The notes: a model not told the origin generated them from the sequence alone. Shown: positions 1-6,542, counted from the first letter of the stretch. The stretch: DNA of 8,224 nucleotides from Pseudomonadota bacterium (GCA_021798395.1 JAJZHS010000097.1:1-8224), one strand, 5' to 3'. Made by a program: numbers and translations.

Positions 1-83
1 CTGGAACTTCCATCCCTTGCATTCGACCAGCTGAACGCCGGCGTGCACAGGGTGGGGTTCATGGAGCAGTTACCGACATCTCT
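1..83. other. Intergenic or partial sequence beyond ssb, unassigned
   Basis: This 83-bp stretch lies downstream of the ssb stop codon. About 58% of its bases are G or C, clearly lower than the flanking genes. The plus strand is open from base 1 for 28 codons (ending MEQLPTSL) to a TAG at 85-87, which overlaps the ssb stop on the other strand. That frame uses codons rare elsewhere in the window (CTT, CCA, TTA, ACA, TCT). It could be the 3' tail of a converging gene, a mobile-element remnant or plain spacer. I do not recognise the peptide. I see no ssb terminator with a U-tract here. Confidence 0.3.
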
Positions 84-584
84 CTAGAACGGAATATCGT
101 CGTCCATGTCGTCGAAGCTGCCGGCGTCCGGCTTCGACGGCGTGCTGGCGCGGCCGCTCGGCGCCGGGCGCGACGCTTCGCGGCCGCGGCCGTAGCCGCC
201 GCCGTCGTCCTCGCCGCTGCTGCCGCCACCGCCGCCTCCACCGCCGCCGCCTTCACGACCGCCGAGCAGCTGCATCTCGGTGGCGATGACGTCGGTGGTG
301 TAGCGCTCGTTTCCGTCCTTGTCGGTGTACTTGCCGTACTTGAGACGACCCTCGACGTAGACCGGGCGGCCCTTTTTCAGGTACTCGCCGGCGATTTCGG
401 CCAGGCGGTCGTAGAACACGACCCGGTGCCATTCGGTCTCCTCGCGACGCTCGCCGGATTTGTCCTTCCACTGGCGAGTCGTGGCCAGCGACACGTTGCA
501 CACCGCGGCGCCCGAGGGCGCGTAGCGCACTTCGGGATCGCGGCCGAGATTGCCGATCAGGATGACTTTGTTGACGGAGGCCAT
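84..584 (-). CDS. ssb: Single-stranded DNA-binding protein SSB
   Basis: SSB coats single-stranded DNA as a tetramer and recruits replication, repair and recombination proteins. The 166-residue product opens with MASVNKVILIGNLGRDPEVR, the classic OB-fold start. It continues through TEWHRVVFYDRLAEIAGEYLKKG (about 50-72) to EMQLLGGR near 110, where the OB fold ends. DNA-stacking aromatics include W39 and W52; the position of E. coli Trp88 appears to be Tyr86. A flexible linker follows, with ten consecutive glycines at 112-121, then a Ser/Pro/Arg stretch. The protein ends in the acidic tip DDMDDDIPF, the known docking peptide for SSB partners. An upstream in-frame ATG would add 18 residues (MGDCAPRR...) that do not look like SSB, so the MASVNK start is chosen. 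The Shine-Dalgarno is weak (GGAA, 7-8 bases upstream). It lies downstream of the MFS gene on the same strand and could be partly co-transcribed with it. Confidence 0.97.
   Translation of the reverse strand: MASVNKVILIGNLGRDPEVRYAPSGAAVCNVSLATTRQWKDKSGERREETEWHRVVFYDRLAEIAGEYLKKGRPVYVEGRLKYGKYTDKDGNERYTTDVIATEMQLLGGREGGGGGGGGGGSSGEDDGGGYGRGREASRPAPSGRASTPSKPDAGSFDDMDDDIPF
222..251 (-). repeat. Gly-codon triplet tract in the ssb linker
   Basis: Ten consecutive glycine codons (seven GGC, two GGT, one GGA, read on the minus strand) encode residues 112-121 of SSB. The tract is a GGN trinucleotide run in the disordered linker between the OB fold and the acidic tip. In-frame slippage would change linker length without destroying the protein. 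Synonymous interruptions by GGT and GGA make it less slippery than a pure repeat. Confidence 0.8.
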
Positions 585-612
585 GGTTCGTTCCGGGATA
601 GGGGTTCGCGCC

Positions 613-628
613 GCGCGCCGCGGCGCGC
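613..628. repeat. 16-bp perfect palindrome in the ssb leader
   Basis: Bases 613-628 read GCGCGCCGCGGCGCGC, identical to their own reverse complement. They lie 29 bases upstream of the ssb start codon. The palindrome could be a protein-binding site or a leader structure, but it is pure G/C in a GC-rich genome and may be chance. No U-tract follows on either strand. Confidence 0.45.
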
Positions 629-650
629 AATCGCCCAAGAATAGCGCCTG

Positions 651-675
651 CGCCGCGGCTGCGGGAGCCGCGGCG
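651..675 (-). terminator. Hairpin between the MFS gene and ssb, possible terminator
   Basis: CGCCGCGGCT (651-660) and AGCCGCGGCG (666-675) are perfect reverse complements separated by a 5-base loop, GCGGG. Read in the direction of transcription, the hairpin begins 12 bases after the MFS stop codon. It is followed by CAGGCGCTATTCTT, only a weak U-rich run about eight bases later. The stem is strong and well placed for ending or attenuating MFS transcription before ssb. The poor U-tract leaves open that it is only a transcript-stabilising or pausing structure. Confidence 0.5.
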
Positions 676-687
676 GGCGAAAGGCGG

Positions 688-1923
688 TTAAGCAGCGGCG
701 GCCTTGTTGCGCTTGGGCGGCGGCTGGATGGTCAGCGCGACCAGCAGCCACAGCGCAGCGATCGCGGCAGCGGCCAGGAACACCGCGCGCGCGCTGCCGT
801 GCTGCGCCAGCAGGCCGCCGACCGCGCCGCCGGCGAACAGGCCCAGCGACTGCCCGGTGGTGTAGATGCCCAGCGCCAGCCCCTTGCGGCTCGGCGGCGC
901 GGTGCGCGAGACCAGCGACGGCAGCAGCGCCTCCATCAGGTTGAAGGCGACAAAGAACAGGAACAGCGACCCGATCAGCATGTACACATCGCGGTAGCCG
1001 GCAGCGAAACCGAGCATCGTCAGCAGCAGCAACGCGACCGCGCCGACGAACACGCCTTTCATGTGCCCGTGCTTCTCGGCCCAGATGATCCCAGGGATCG
1101 CCAGCATGAACGCCAGAACCGACACCGGAAGATAGATCATCCAGTGGTGCAGCAACGGGATTCCGGCGTACTTGACCAGCGCGACTGGAACGACGACGAA
1201 CATGCTCAGCTGCAGGAAATTGAGCGCGAAGATCGAGAAATCGAGCTTCAGCAGCGGCGCGGTGAACACCGCGGCCGCCCAATGCCCTTCGAGTTCCTCC
1301 GAATGGGTGACCATCGGCACGTCGGGAACGACCCAGCGGATGACGCCGATCGCCACCAGCGCGAGCACCCCGGTCAGGATGAACATGCCCGGAACGCTGA
1401 TCGCGTCGTACAGCGCCGGGCCGGCGACCAGCGACAGCACGAACGCCAGGCCGATGGTCATGCCGACCATCGCCATGGCCTTCGTCCGATTCTCCTCGCG
1501 GGTGGCGTCGGCGACCATGGCCGAGATCGCCGCCGAGATCGCGCCGGCGCCCTGCAGCGCGCGCCCGCCGATGATCAGGTACAGGTTGGCGCTGGCGCCG
1601 GCGACGAACGAGCCGAGCGCGAACACCGCCAGCCCGGCCATCATCACCGGCTTGCGGCCGAAGCGGTCACTCGCCGCGCCCAGCGGGATCTGCAGCAACG
1701 CCTGGGTCAGGCCGTAGATGCCCAGTGCCAGGCCGACCAGGGTCTTGTTGTGCCCCAGCGGCAGATGTTCGGCGTAGACCGCGAACACCGGCAGGATGAG
1801 AAACAGGCCCAGCATGCGCAGGCCGTAGATCGACGCCAGGCTCATGCTGGCGCGACGCTCCTGCGCGGTCATGCCGGGGGCGGCGGAAGTCTTGGAAATG
1901 CTGCTCGGTGCTGTCGTCGACAT
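688..1923 (-). CDS. MFS transporter, YajR-like, without YAM domain
   Basis: This is a 411-residue major facilitator superfamily protein, predicted to lie in the inner membrane with 12 helices and to work as a proton-coupled exporter of unknown substrate. MFS motif A is clear between helices 2 and 3 (GAASDRFGRK, 82-91). A motif-B-like GGRALQGAGAISAAI follows (119-133), then TREENRTKAMAMVGMTIG (141-158). FNLMEALLPSLVSR (327-340) matches my memory of E. coli YajR, as does the N-terminal QERRAS...LRMLGLFLILPV. YajR has about 454 residues with a C-terminal ferredoxin-like YAM domain. This protein stops soon after helix 12 (QPPPKRNKAAAA), so that domain is absent. The first ATG is chosen because GGGA lies about six bases upstream. 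The internal Met18 (MTAQERRAS) aligns with the YajR start region but has only C-rich sequence upstream. It is divergent from uvrA and upstream of ssb. Confidence 0.93.
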   Translation of the reverse strand: MSTTAPSSISKTSAAPGMTAQERRASMSLASIYGLRMLGLFLILPVFAVYAEHLPLGHNKTLVGLALGIYGLTQALLQIPLGAASDRFGRKPVMMAGLAVFALGSFVAGASANLYLIIGGRALQGAGAISAAISAMVADATREENRTKAMAMVGMTIGLAFVLSLVAGPALYDAISVPGMFILTGVLALVAIGVIRWVVPDVPMVTHSEELEGHWAAAVFTAPLLKLDFSIFALNFLQLSMFVVVPVALVKYAGIPLLHHWMIYLPVSVLAFMLAIPGIIWAEKHGHMKGVFVGAVALLLLTMLGFAAGYRDVYMLIGSLFLFFVAFNLMEALLPSLVSRTAPPSRKGLALGIYTTGQSLGLFAGGAVGGLLAQHGSARAVFLAAAAIAALWLLVALTIQPPPKRNKAAAA

Positions 1924-2093
1924 CGGTATCCCGGAGTATTCAGACCCAATTCTGCCGCATTGGAGGCCAGCCTGGGCAGATCGGAGTCAAAAATCGGCCA
2001 ACTTACAGGGTGTTGCACTGCGCGCCGGAGACCGTGCGTCGCCCCCGGACCCCGGCGTGCCGATATAGTTGCGTGTTGGCCAGACCTGCCGCC
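1924..2093. promoter_or_regulatory. Divergent promoter region between the MFS gene and uvrA
   Basis: This 170-bp spacer must hold the promoters of the MFS gene (leftward) and uvrA (rightward). It is locally AT-richer around 1985-2010. On the minus strand TTGACT (1990-1985) resembles a -35 box, but no good -10 follows at 16-18 bases. On the plus strand TATAGT (2064-2069) resembles a -10. No CTGT-N8-ACAG LexA box is visible, although uvrA is SOS-controlled in E. coli. A short GTG-TTG-CAC inverted repeat (2011-2019) is too small to interpret. Confidence 0.5.
2064..2069 (+). promoter_or_regulatory. Candidate -10 box for uvrA
   Basis: TATAGT matches five of six bases of TATAAT. Transcription would start near 2076, leaving a leader of about 18 bases before the uvrA ATG. 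No TTGACA-like -35 lies at the expected distance and the sequence before it is not an extended -10 TG motif, so this is a weak call. Confidence 0.3.
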
Positions 2094-4961
2094 ATGAACC
2101 ACCGCCCACGCCGAACCGAAACCGACGCGCACGCCTGCATCCGGGTACGCGGCGCGCGCACCCACAACCTGAAGAACGTTTCGCTCGACATCCCGCGCAA
2201 CGCCCTCGTCGTGCTGACCGGCCTGTCGGGCTCGGGCAAGTCGTCGCTGGCCTTCGACACCCTGTACGCCGAAGGCCAGCGGCGCTATGTCGAGAGCCTG
2301 TCGGCGTACGCGCGGCAGTTCCTGCAGCGCATGGACAAGCCCGACGTCGACGTGATCGAAGGGCTGGCGCCGGCGATCTCGATCGAGCAGAAGTCGGCCA
2401 GCCACAACCCGCGCTCGACGGTCGGTACGGTAACCGAGATCTACGACTACGTGCGGCTGCTGTGGGCGCGTGTGGGCGTCCCGCACTGCCCGCAGCACCC
2501 GCAGCAGCCCTTGCTGGCGCAGACCGTGTCGCAGATGGTCGACGCGCTGCTCGCGCGCCCTCCGGGGCAGCGCCTGGCGCTGCTGGCGCCGGTGGTCGAC
2601 GGGCGCAAGGGAGGCCACGCCGAGCTGCTTGCCGGGCTGCGCGCGCAAGGCTACGTGCGCTTCCGCGTCGACGGCGCCATCCACGACGCCGAGTCGCTGC
2701 CGGCGCTCGACGACGGCGCGCGCCACGACGTCGACGTCGTCGTCGACCGCGTGCGCACCGGAGGCGACCTGCGCCAGCGGCTGGCCGAAAGCCTGGAGGC
2801 CGCGCTGCGCCTGAGCGACGGGCGCGCGCTGGCGCTGGACCTGGACAGCGGCGCGCAGCAGAGCTTCAACAGCCGATTCGCGTGCCCGATCTGCGCCACC
2901 GCGCTGCCCGAGCTCGAGCCGCGGCTGTTCTCGTTCAACAACCCGGCCGGCGCGTGCCCGCAGTGCGACGGCATCGGCCACATCGAACTGTTCGACCCGG
3001 CACTGGTCGTCGCCCACCCCGAGCTGAGCCTGGCCAGCGGCGCGATCCGCGGCTGGGACCGGCGCAACCGCTTCTATTTCGAGCAACTGCAGGCGCTGGC
3101 CGCGCACGACGGCTTCGACCTCGACACCGCGTTCGAGCGCCTACCCGATGCGGCACGGCAGCGGGTGCTGCACGGCACCGGAAGCGACGCCGTCGCATTC
3201 GCCGGGGTCGACGCCAAGGGCCGCGCGCTGACCCGCCAGCACCCGTTCGAAGGCGTGCTGCCGAACCTGCAGCGGCGCTGGGCCGAGACCGAGACCGCAG
3301 CCGTGCGCGAGGAACTCGCGCGCATGCGCAGCGTGCAGCCGTGCGCCGCGTGCGGCGGCAGCCGGCTGCGGCTGGAGGCGCGGCTGGTGCGGGTGGCCGG
3401 GCTGTCGCTGCCCGAACTCGGCCAGATGACCCTGCAGCAGGCGCAGCACTGGTTCGACACCCTGCAGCTCGACGGCGCGCGCGCCGAGATCGCTGCGCGC
3501 ATCGTGCGCGAAATCGCCACCCGGCTGCACTTCCTCAACGACGTGGGTTTGAGCTACCTGACGCTGGAACGCAGCGCCGATACCCTGTCGGGGGGCGAGG
3601 CGCAACGCATCAGGCTGGCGTCGCAGATCGGCTCCGGGTTGACCGGTGTGATGTACGTGCTCGACGAGCCGAGCATCGGCTTGCACCAGCGCGACAACGA
3701 TCGGCTGATCGCGATGCTCGGCCGACTGCGCGACCTCGGCAACAGCGTGCTGGTGGTCGAACACGACGAGGACATGATCCGCGCCGCCGACCACGTCGTC
3801 GACATGGGCCCGGGCGCCGGGGTGCACGGCGGCGAGATCGTGGCGCAAGGCACTCCGGAGCAGATCGAGGCCGACCCGGGCTCGCTGACCGGCGCCTACC
3901 TCAGCGGCGCGCGGCGCATCAGCAGCGAGACGCCGCGGCGCGCGCCCGGCGCGCACTGGCTGACGCTGCGCGGCGCGCGCGGCAACAATCTGCGCGGAGT
4001 CGACGCGCGCATTCCGCTGGGGCTGCTGACCTGCGTCAGCGGGGTATCCGGCTCGGGCAAGTCGACTCTGGTCAACGACACCCTGTACGCCGCGGCGGCC
4101 GCCGCGCTGAACGGCGCGCACCTCGAGGCCGCGCCGTTCGACGCGCTCGAAGGCCTCGATCAGCTCGACAAGGTCATCGCCGTCGACCAGTCGCCGCTGG
4201 GGCGCACGCCGCGCAGCAACCCGGCCACCTACACCGGACTCTTCACGCCGCTGCGCGAACTGTTCGCGCAGACCAACCTGGCGCGCGAGCGCGGCTACGA
4301 CGCCGGGCGGTTTTCGTTCAACGTCAAGGGCGGACGTTGCGAGGCGTGCCAGGGAGACGGCCTGGTCAAGGTCGAGATGCATTTCCTGCCCGACTTGTAC
4401 GTGCCGTGCGACGTCTGCCGCGGACTTCGCTACAACCGCGAAACCCTCGACGTGACCTGGCAGGGACTGAACATCGCGCAGGTGCTCGAACTGACCGTCG
4501 ACCAGGCGCTCGAGCGCTTCGCCGCGGTGCCTGCGATCGCGCGCAAGCTGCAGACCCTGCACGAGGTCGGGCTGGGCTACATCCGCCTCGGGCAAAGCGC
4601 GACCACGCTGTCGGGCGGCGAAGCGCAGCGCGTGAAACTGGCGCTCGAGCTGTCGCGCCGCGACACCGGTCGCACCCTGTACATCCTCGACGAGCCGACC
4701 ACCGGGCTGCATTTCGCCGACATCGAGCTGCTGCTCAAGGTGCTGCTGCGGCTGCGAGACGCCGGCAACACCGTCGTCGTCATCGAGCACAACCTCGACG
4801 TCATCGCGTGCGCCGACTGGGTCATCGACCTCGGGCCCGAGGGCGGCTCGGGCGGCGGGCGCATCGTCGCCGCGGCGCCGCCGCCGCAACTGGCCGCGCA
4901 CGCCGAATCGATCACCGGGCGCTACCTCGGCCGCCTGCTGGCGCACCGCGCCGCGGCCTGA
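2094..4961 (+). CDS. uvrA: Excinuclease ABC subunit A (UvrA)
   Basis: UvrA is the damage-sensing ABC ATPase of nucleotide-excision repair. A UvrA dimer scans DNA with UvrB and loads UvrB at lesions. The 955-residue product is close to the E. coli length of 940. It has two ATPase modules: Walker A GLSGSGKSS (43-51) with signature LSGGEAQRIRLA (498-509) and Walker B YVLDEPS (521-527); then Walker A GVSGSGKSTL (650-659) with signature LSGGEAQRVKLA (839-850) and Walker B YILDEPT (863-869). Zinc-binding cysteines are C264/C267/C288/C291 and C749/C752/C772/C775. The UvrB-interacting region RRYVESLSAYARQFL (63-77) is typical. The ATG at 2094 starts 15-18 residues before the conserved RVRGARTHNLKNV. 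It lacks a clear Shine-Dalgarno. In-frame GTG (2073) and TTG (2076) are possible alternatives but would add residues not typical of UvrA. The C-terminal end reads IVAAAPPPQLA where many homologues have GTPE, a minor divergence. Confidence 0.98.
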   Translation: MNHRPRRTETDAHACIRVRGARTHNLKNVSLDIPRNALVVLTGLSGSGKSSLAFDTLYAEGQRRYVESLSAYARQFLQRMDKPDVDVIEGLAPAISIEQKSASHNPRSTVGTVTEIYDYVRLLWARVGVPHCPQHPQQPLLAQTVSQMVDALLARPPGQRLALLAPVVDGRKGGHAELLAGLRAQGYVRFRVDGAIHDAESLPALDDGARHDVDVVVDRVRTGGDLRQRLAESLEAALRLSDGRALALDLDSGAQQSFNSRFACPICATALPELEPRLFSFNNPAGACPQCDGIGHIELFDPALVVAHPELSLASGAIRGWDRRNRFYFEQLQALAAHDGFDLDTAFERLPDAARQRVLHGTGSDAVAFAGVDAKGRALTRQHPFEGVLPNLQRRWAETETAAVREELARMRSVQPCAACGGSRLRLEARLVRVAGLSLPELGQMTLQQAQHWFDTLQLDGARAEIAARIVREIATRLHFLNDVGLSYLTLERSADTLSGGEAQRIRLASQIGSGLTGVMYVLDEPSIGLHQRDNDRLIAMLGRLRDLGNSVLVVEHDEDMIRAADHVVDMGPGAGVHGGEIVAQGTPEQIEADPGSLTGAYLSGARRISSETPRRAPGAHWLTLRGARGNNLRGVDARIPLGLLTCVSGVSGSGKSTLVNDTLYAAAAAALNGAHLEAAPFDALEGLDQLDKVIAVDQSPLGRTPRSNPATYTGLFTPLRELFAQTNLARERGYDAGRFSFNVKGGRCEACQGDGLVKVEMHFLPDLYVPCDVCRGLRYNRETLDVTWQGLNIAQVLELTVDQALERFAAVPAIARKLQTLHEVGLGYIRLGQSATTLSGGEAQRVKLALELSRRDTGRTLYILDEPTTGLHFADIELLLKVLLRLRDAGNTVVVIEHNLDVIACADWVIDLGPEGGSGGGRIVAAAPPPQLAAHAESITGRYLGRLLAHRAAA

Positions 4962-5063
4962 CGAAGCGACGCGCTGCACGCGCGCGGCACAGCCGCGACA
5001 ATGGCGACGATGTGCGCGGCCCGCGCGCCGCGCGGTTCCCGCTTTCGAACCCTGGAGACCAGC
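4962..5063 (+). other. uvrA-hydrolase spacer with nested inverted repeats
   Basis: This 102-bp gap contains three short inverted repeats: CGCGGC-aca-GCCGCG (4983-4997), GCGCGGC-N6-GCCGCGC (5014-5033) and GGTTC-N8-GAACC (5034-5051). None has a following T-tract, so an intrinsic uvrA terminator is not evident. GACAAT (4997-5002) could be a weak -10 box, with only a poor -35 17 bases earlier (CTGCAC, 4974-4979). If that promoter is used, the last two inverted repeats fall in the 5' leader of the hydrolase mRNA. Confidence 0.4.
5054..5057 (+). promoter_or_regulatory. Ribosome-binding site of the dienelactone hydrolase gene
   Basis: GGAG lies six bases before the ATG at 5064. It decides the start: the upstream in-frame ATGs at 5001 and 5010 would add an Arg-rich tail (MATMCAARAPRGSRFRTLE) unlike the family. 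Confidence 0.7.
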
Positions 5064-5726
5064 ATGGGCAGAACCCTCGCATTGCACACCGCCGATGGGC
5101 AGGACCTCGGCGCCTACGTCGCCGAGCCGTCGGGCGCGGCCAAGGGCGGAATCGTCGTCGTGCAGGAAATCTTCGGCGTCAACGCGCACATCCGCCGCGT
5201 CGTCGACGGCTACGCGCGCGCCGGCTGGCGCGCGATCGCGCCGGCCGTGTTCGACAGCCTCGAACGCGACGTCGAACTCGATTACGACGCCGACGGAATC
5301 GCGCGCGGCCGCGCGCTGGTCGAGCGCCTTGGCTTCGACCGCGCCGTGGCCGCGGTGCAGGCCGCGGCGGCCGCGGTGGCCGACTCCGGCCGCGTCGGCG
5401 TGGTCGGCTATTGCTGGGGCGGCACCATCGCCTACCTGGCCGCGACGCGGCTGGCGCTGCCCGCGGTCAGCTACTACGGCGGACGCAACGCCCAGGTCGC
5501 CGGCGAGCCGGCGAAAGCGCCGCTGATGTTCCACTACGCGCTTCGCGACGCCCACATCGGCTCGGCCGACCGCGACGTCGTGCGGCGCGCCAACCCGGAC
5601 GCCGAATTCTTCGTCTACGACGCCGACCACGGCTTCAACTGCGACGCGCGCGCGGCCTACGACGCCCCGTCGGCCGCGCTGGCGCTGCAGCGCAGCCTGG
5701 ACTTCTTCGCCCGCCACCTGGCCTGA
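5064..5726 (+). CDS. Dienelactone hydrolase family protein
   Basis: This is a 220-residue cytosolic alpha/beta-hydrolase of the dienelactone hydrolase family, which opens lactone or ester rings using a cysteine nucleophile. All the expected active-site residues are visible: E35 in QEIFGVN, the nucleophile C117 in GYCWGG, D162 in YALRDAHIG and H189 in DADHGFN. They line up with Glu36, Cys123, Asp171 and His202 of Pseudomonas ClcD. The length is slightly below the roughly 236 residues of ClcD. Residues 94-106 are almost all Ala and Val, probably a low-complexity surface helix. No chlorocatechol or other aromatic-degradation genes are nearby, so a dedicated role in that pathway is not supported. 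It is more likely one of the general housekeeping paralogues (E. coli YsgA type) of unknown substrate. No signal peptide is seen. It may be read through from uvrA or have its own weak promoter. Confidence 0.94.
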   Translation: MGRTLALHTADGQDLGAYVAEPSGAAKGGIVVVQEIFGVNAHIRRVVDGYARAGWRAIAPAVFDSLERDVELDYDADGIARGRALVERLGFDRAVAAVQAAAAAVADSGRVGVVGYCWGGTIAYLAATRLALPAVSYYGGRNAQVAGEPAKAPLMFHYALRDAHIGSADRDVVRRANPDAEFFVYDADHGFNCDARAAYDAPSAALALQRSLDFFARHLA

Positions 5727-5730
5727 ACGC

Positions 5731-5747
5731 CCGCCGGCGCGCGGCGG
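5731..5747. terminator. Short hairpin between convergent genes
   Basis: CCGCCG (5731-5736) pairs with CGGCGG (5742-5747) around a GCGCG loop, in the 24-bp gap between the hydrolase stop and the EAL stop. Its position suits a bidirectional transcription end, but there is no T-tract on either side and G/C repeats are common here. Confidence 0.3.
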
Positions 5748-5750
5748 CGC

Positions 5751-6539
5751 TCAACCGCCGATCGCCAGGCGACCGTCCTGGTTCAGGAACTGGGCCCAGT
5801 CCTCGAGCTCGCGCGGCTCGCCGAACAGGTAGCCCTGCATCACGCGCAGGCCCAGCGCATGCAGGGCCTCGGCCGTCTCGCGCGACTCGACGCCCTCGGC
5901 GACGACCTTGATGTCCAGGCGCTGCGCCAGCGCCAGCAGCGCGCGCACGATCTCCTCGTTGCGGCGGTCGCCGCGCATGTCGCGGGTGAAACCCGACGGA
6001 ATCTTGATCTGCGCCGGGCTCAGCCGCTTGAGGTACTCGAACGAGGCGTAGCCTTCGCCGAAATCGTCCATCGCGATCTGCACCCCGGCCTGCTGCAGCG
6101 CCTGGATGTTGCGCACCACGCTGGGGAAGACCGGAATCGGCCGCCGTTCGGTGACCTCGATGATCAACCGCTCCGCAGGCCACTGGTTGCGCTGCATGAC
6201 CTGCTCGAGGCGCCGCACCAATTCCGGATCGCCGAGCTGGTCGGCCTCGACGTTGATCGCCAGGTGGCCGCGCCAGCCGGTCCAGTTCGACAGCACGCGC
6301 GCTTCGGAAATCGACTCGTCGACGACCCAGAAGAACAGTTCGCTGGTCTGCGACGGCGTCAGCCGCTGCAGGAAGGTCAGCGGCGAGTGCCGCCGCGGCG
6401 CGCTGTCGGCGCGCCAGCGGAACAGCACCTCGAGACCGACCAGTTCGCCGCCCGGGTATTGCACCAGCGGCTGGTAGACGAGCGACGGCGAGCCGGCGCC
6501 GGCATGGCCGGCGATCTCGCTGAAGACGTCTCGTTCCAC
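5751..6539 (-). CDS. Stand-alone EAL-domain protein, probably degenerate
   Basis: This 262-residue protein is almost entirely one EAL domain, the fold of c-di-GMP phosphodiesterases, with no GGDEF, PAS, REC or membrane segment. The domain starts at YQPLV (22-26). Active-site matches are E37 in GLEVLFRW (EVL variant), N96 in AINVEA, E128 in EVTE, D158-D159 in DDFG, K179 in IKI, E215 in AEGVE and Q235 in MQGYLFG. The KID motif reads KIP, so the conserved Asp is Pro181. Loop 6 reads DDFGEGYASF instead of the usual DDFGTGYSS. These changes suggest reduced or lost hydrolysis and possibly a binding or protein-contact role, as in YdiV-like proteins; this is inference. Two tandem GTG codons (6542 and 6539) compete as start. 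AGGAGG sits only two bases before the first and five before the second, so the second is chosen. Using the first adds one residue. Confidence 0.93.
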   Translation of the reverse strand: MERDVFSEIAGHAGAGSPSLVYQPLVQYPGGELVGLEVLFRWRADSAPRRHSPLTFLQRLTPSQTSELFFWVVDESISEARVLSNWTGWRGHLAINVEADQLGDPELVRRLEQVMQRNQWPAERLIIEVTERRPIPVFPSVVRNIQALQQAGVQIAMDDFGEGYASFEYLKRLSPAQIKIPSGFTRDMRGDRRNEEIVRALLALAQRLDIKVVAEGVESRETAEALHALGLRVMQGYLFGEPRELEDWAQFLNQDGRLAIGG

Positions 6540-6542
6540 CAC

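Noticed and set aside
550..2097. A 515-codon plus-strand frame antisense to the MFS gene
   Set aside because: The product is dominated by Gln, Arg, Asp and His, which is typical of the reverse complement of a hydrophobic membrane-protein gene, and the real gene on the other strand is clear.
2725..2740. 16-bp perfect palindrome ACGACGTCGACGTCGT inside uvrA
   Set aside because: It results from consecutive Asp (GAC) and Val (GTC) codons in HDVDVVVD and needs no regulatory explanation.
5034..5051. GGTTC...GAACC resembling a tRNA T-arm
   Set aside because: No anticodon arm, D-arm, acceptor pairing or CCA end is present around it, so it is not a tRNA.
5344..5380. Repeated GGCCGCGG units inside the hydrolase gene
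   Set aside because: They are Ala/Val codon repeats of an Ala-rich segment (AVAAVQAAAAAVA), so this is coding low complexity.
3141..5717. An 858-codon minus-strand open frame antisense to uvrA and the hydrolase
   Set aside because: It is low-complexity Arg/Ala/Val/Gln composition with no motif. Long antisense frames are expected opposite GC-rich genes.
5064..5726. The idea of an aromatic or chlorocatechol degradation cluster around the hydrolase
   Set aside because: No dioxygenase, cycloisomerase or maleylacetate reductase gene lies nearby; the family alone does not define the pathway.
2069..5911. A 1280-codon plus-strand open frame overlapping uvrA and the hydrolase gene
   Set aside because: Its translation is Arg/Ala/Pro-rich without domains and it runs out of frame through two well-recognised genes. 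It is a shadow caused by high G+C and few stop codons.
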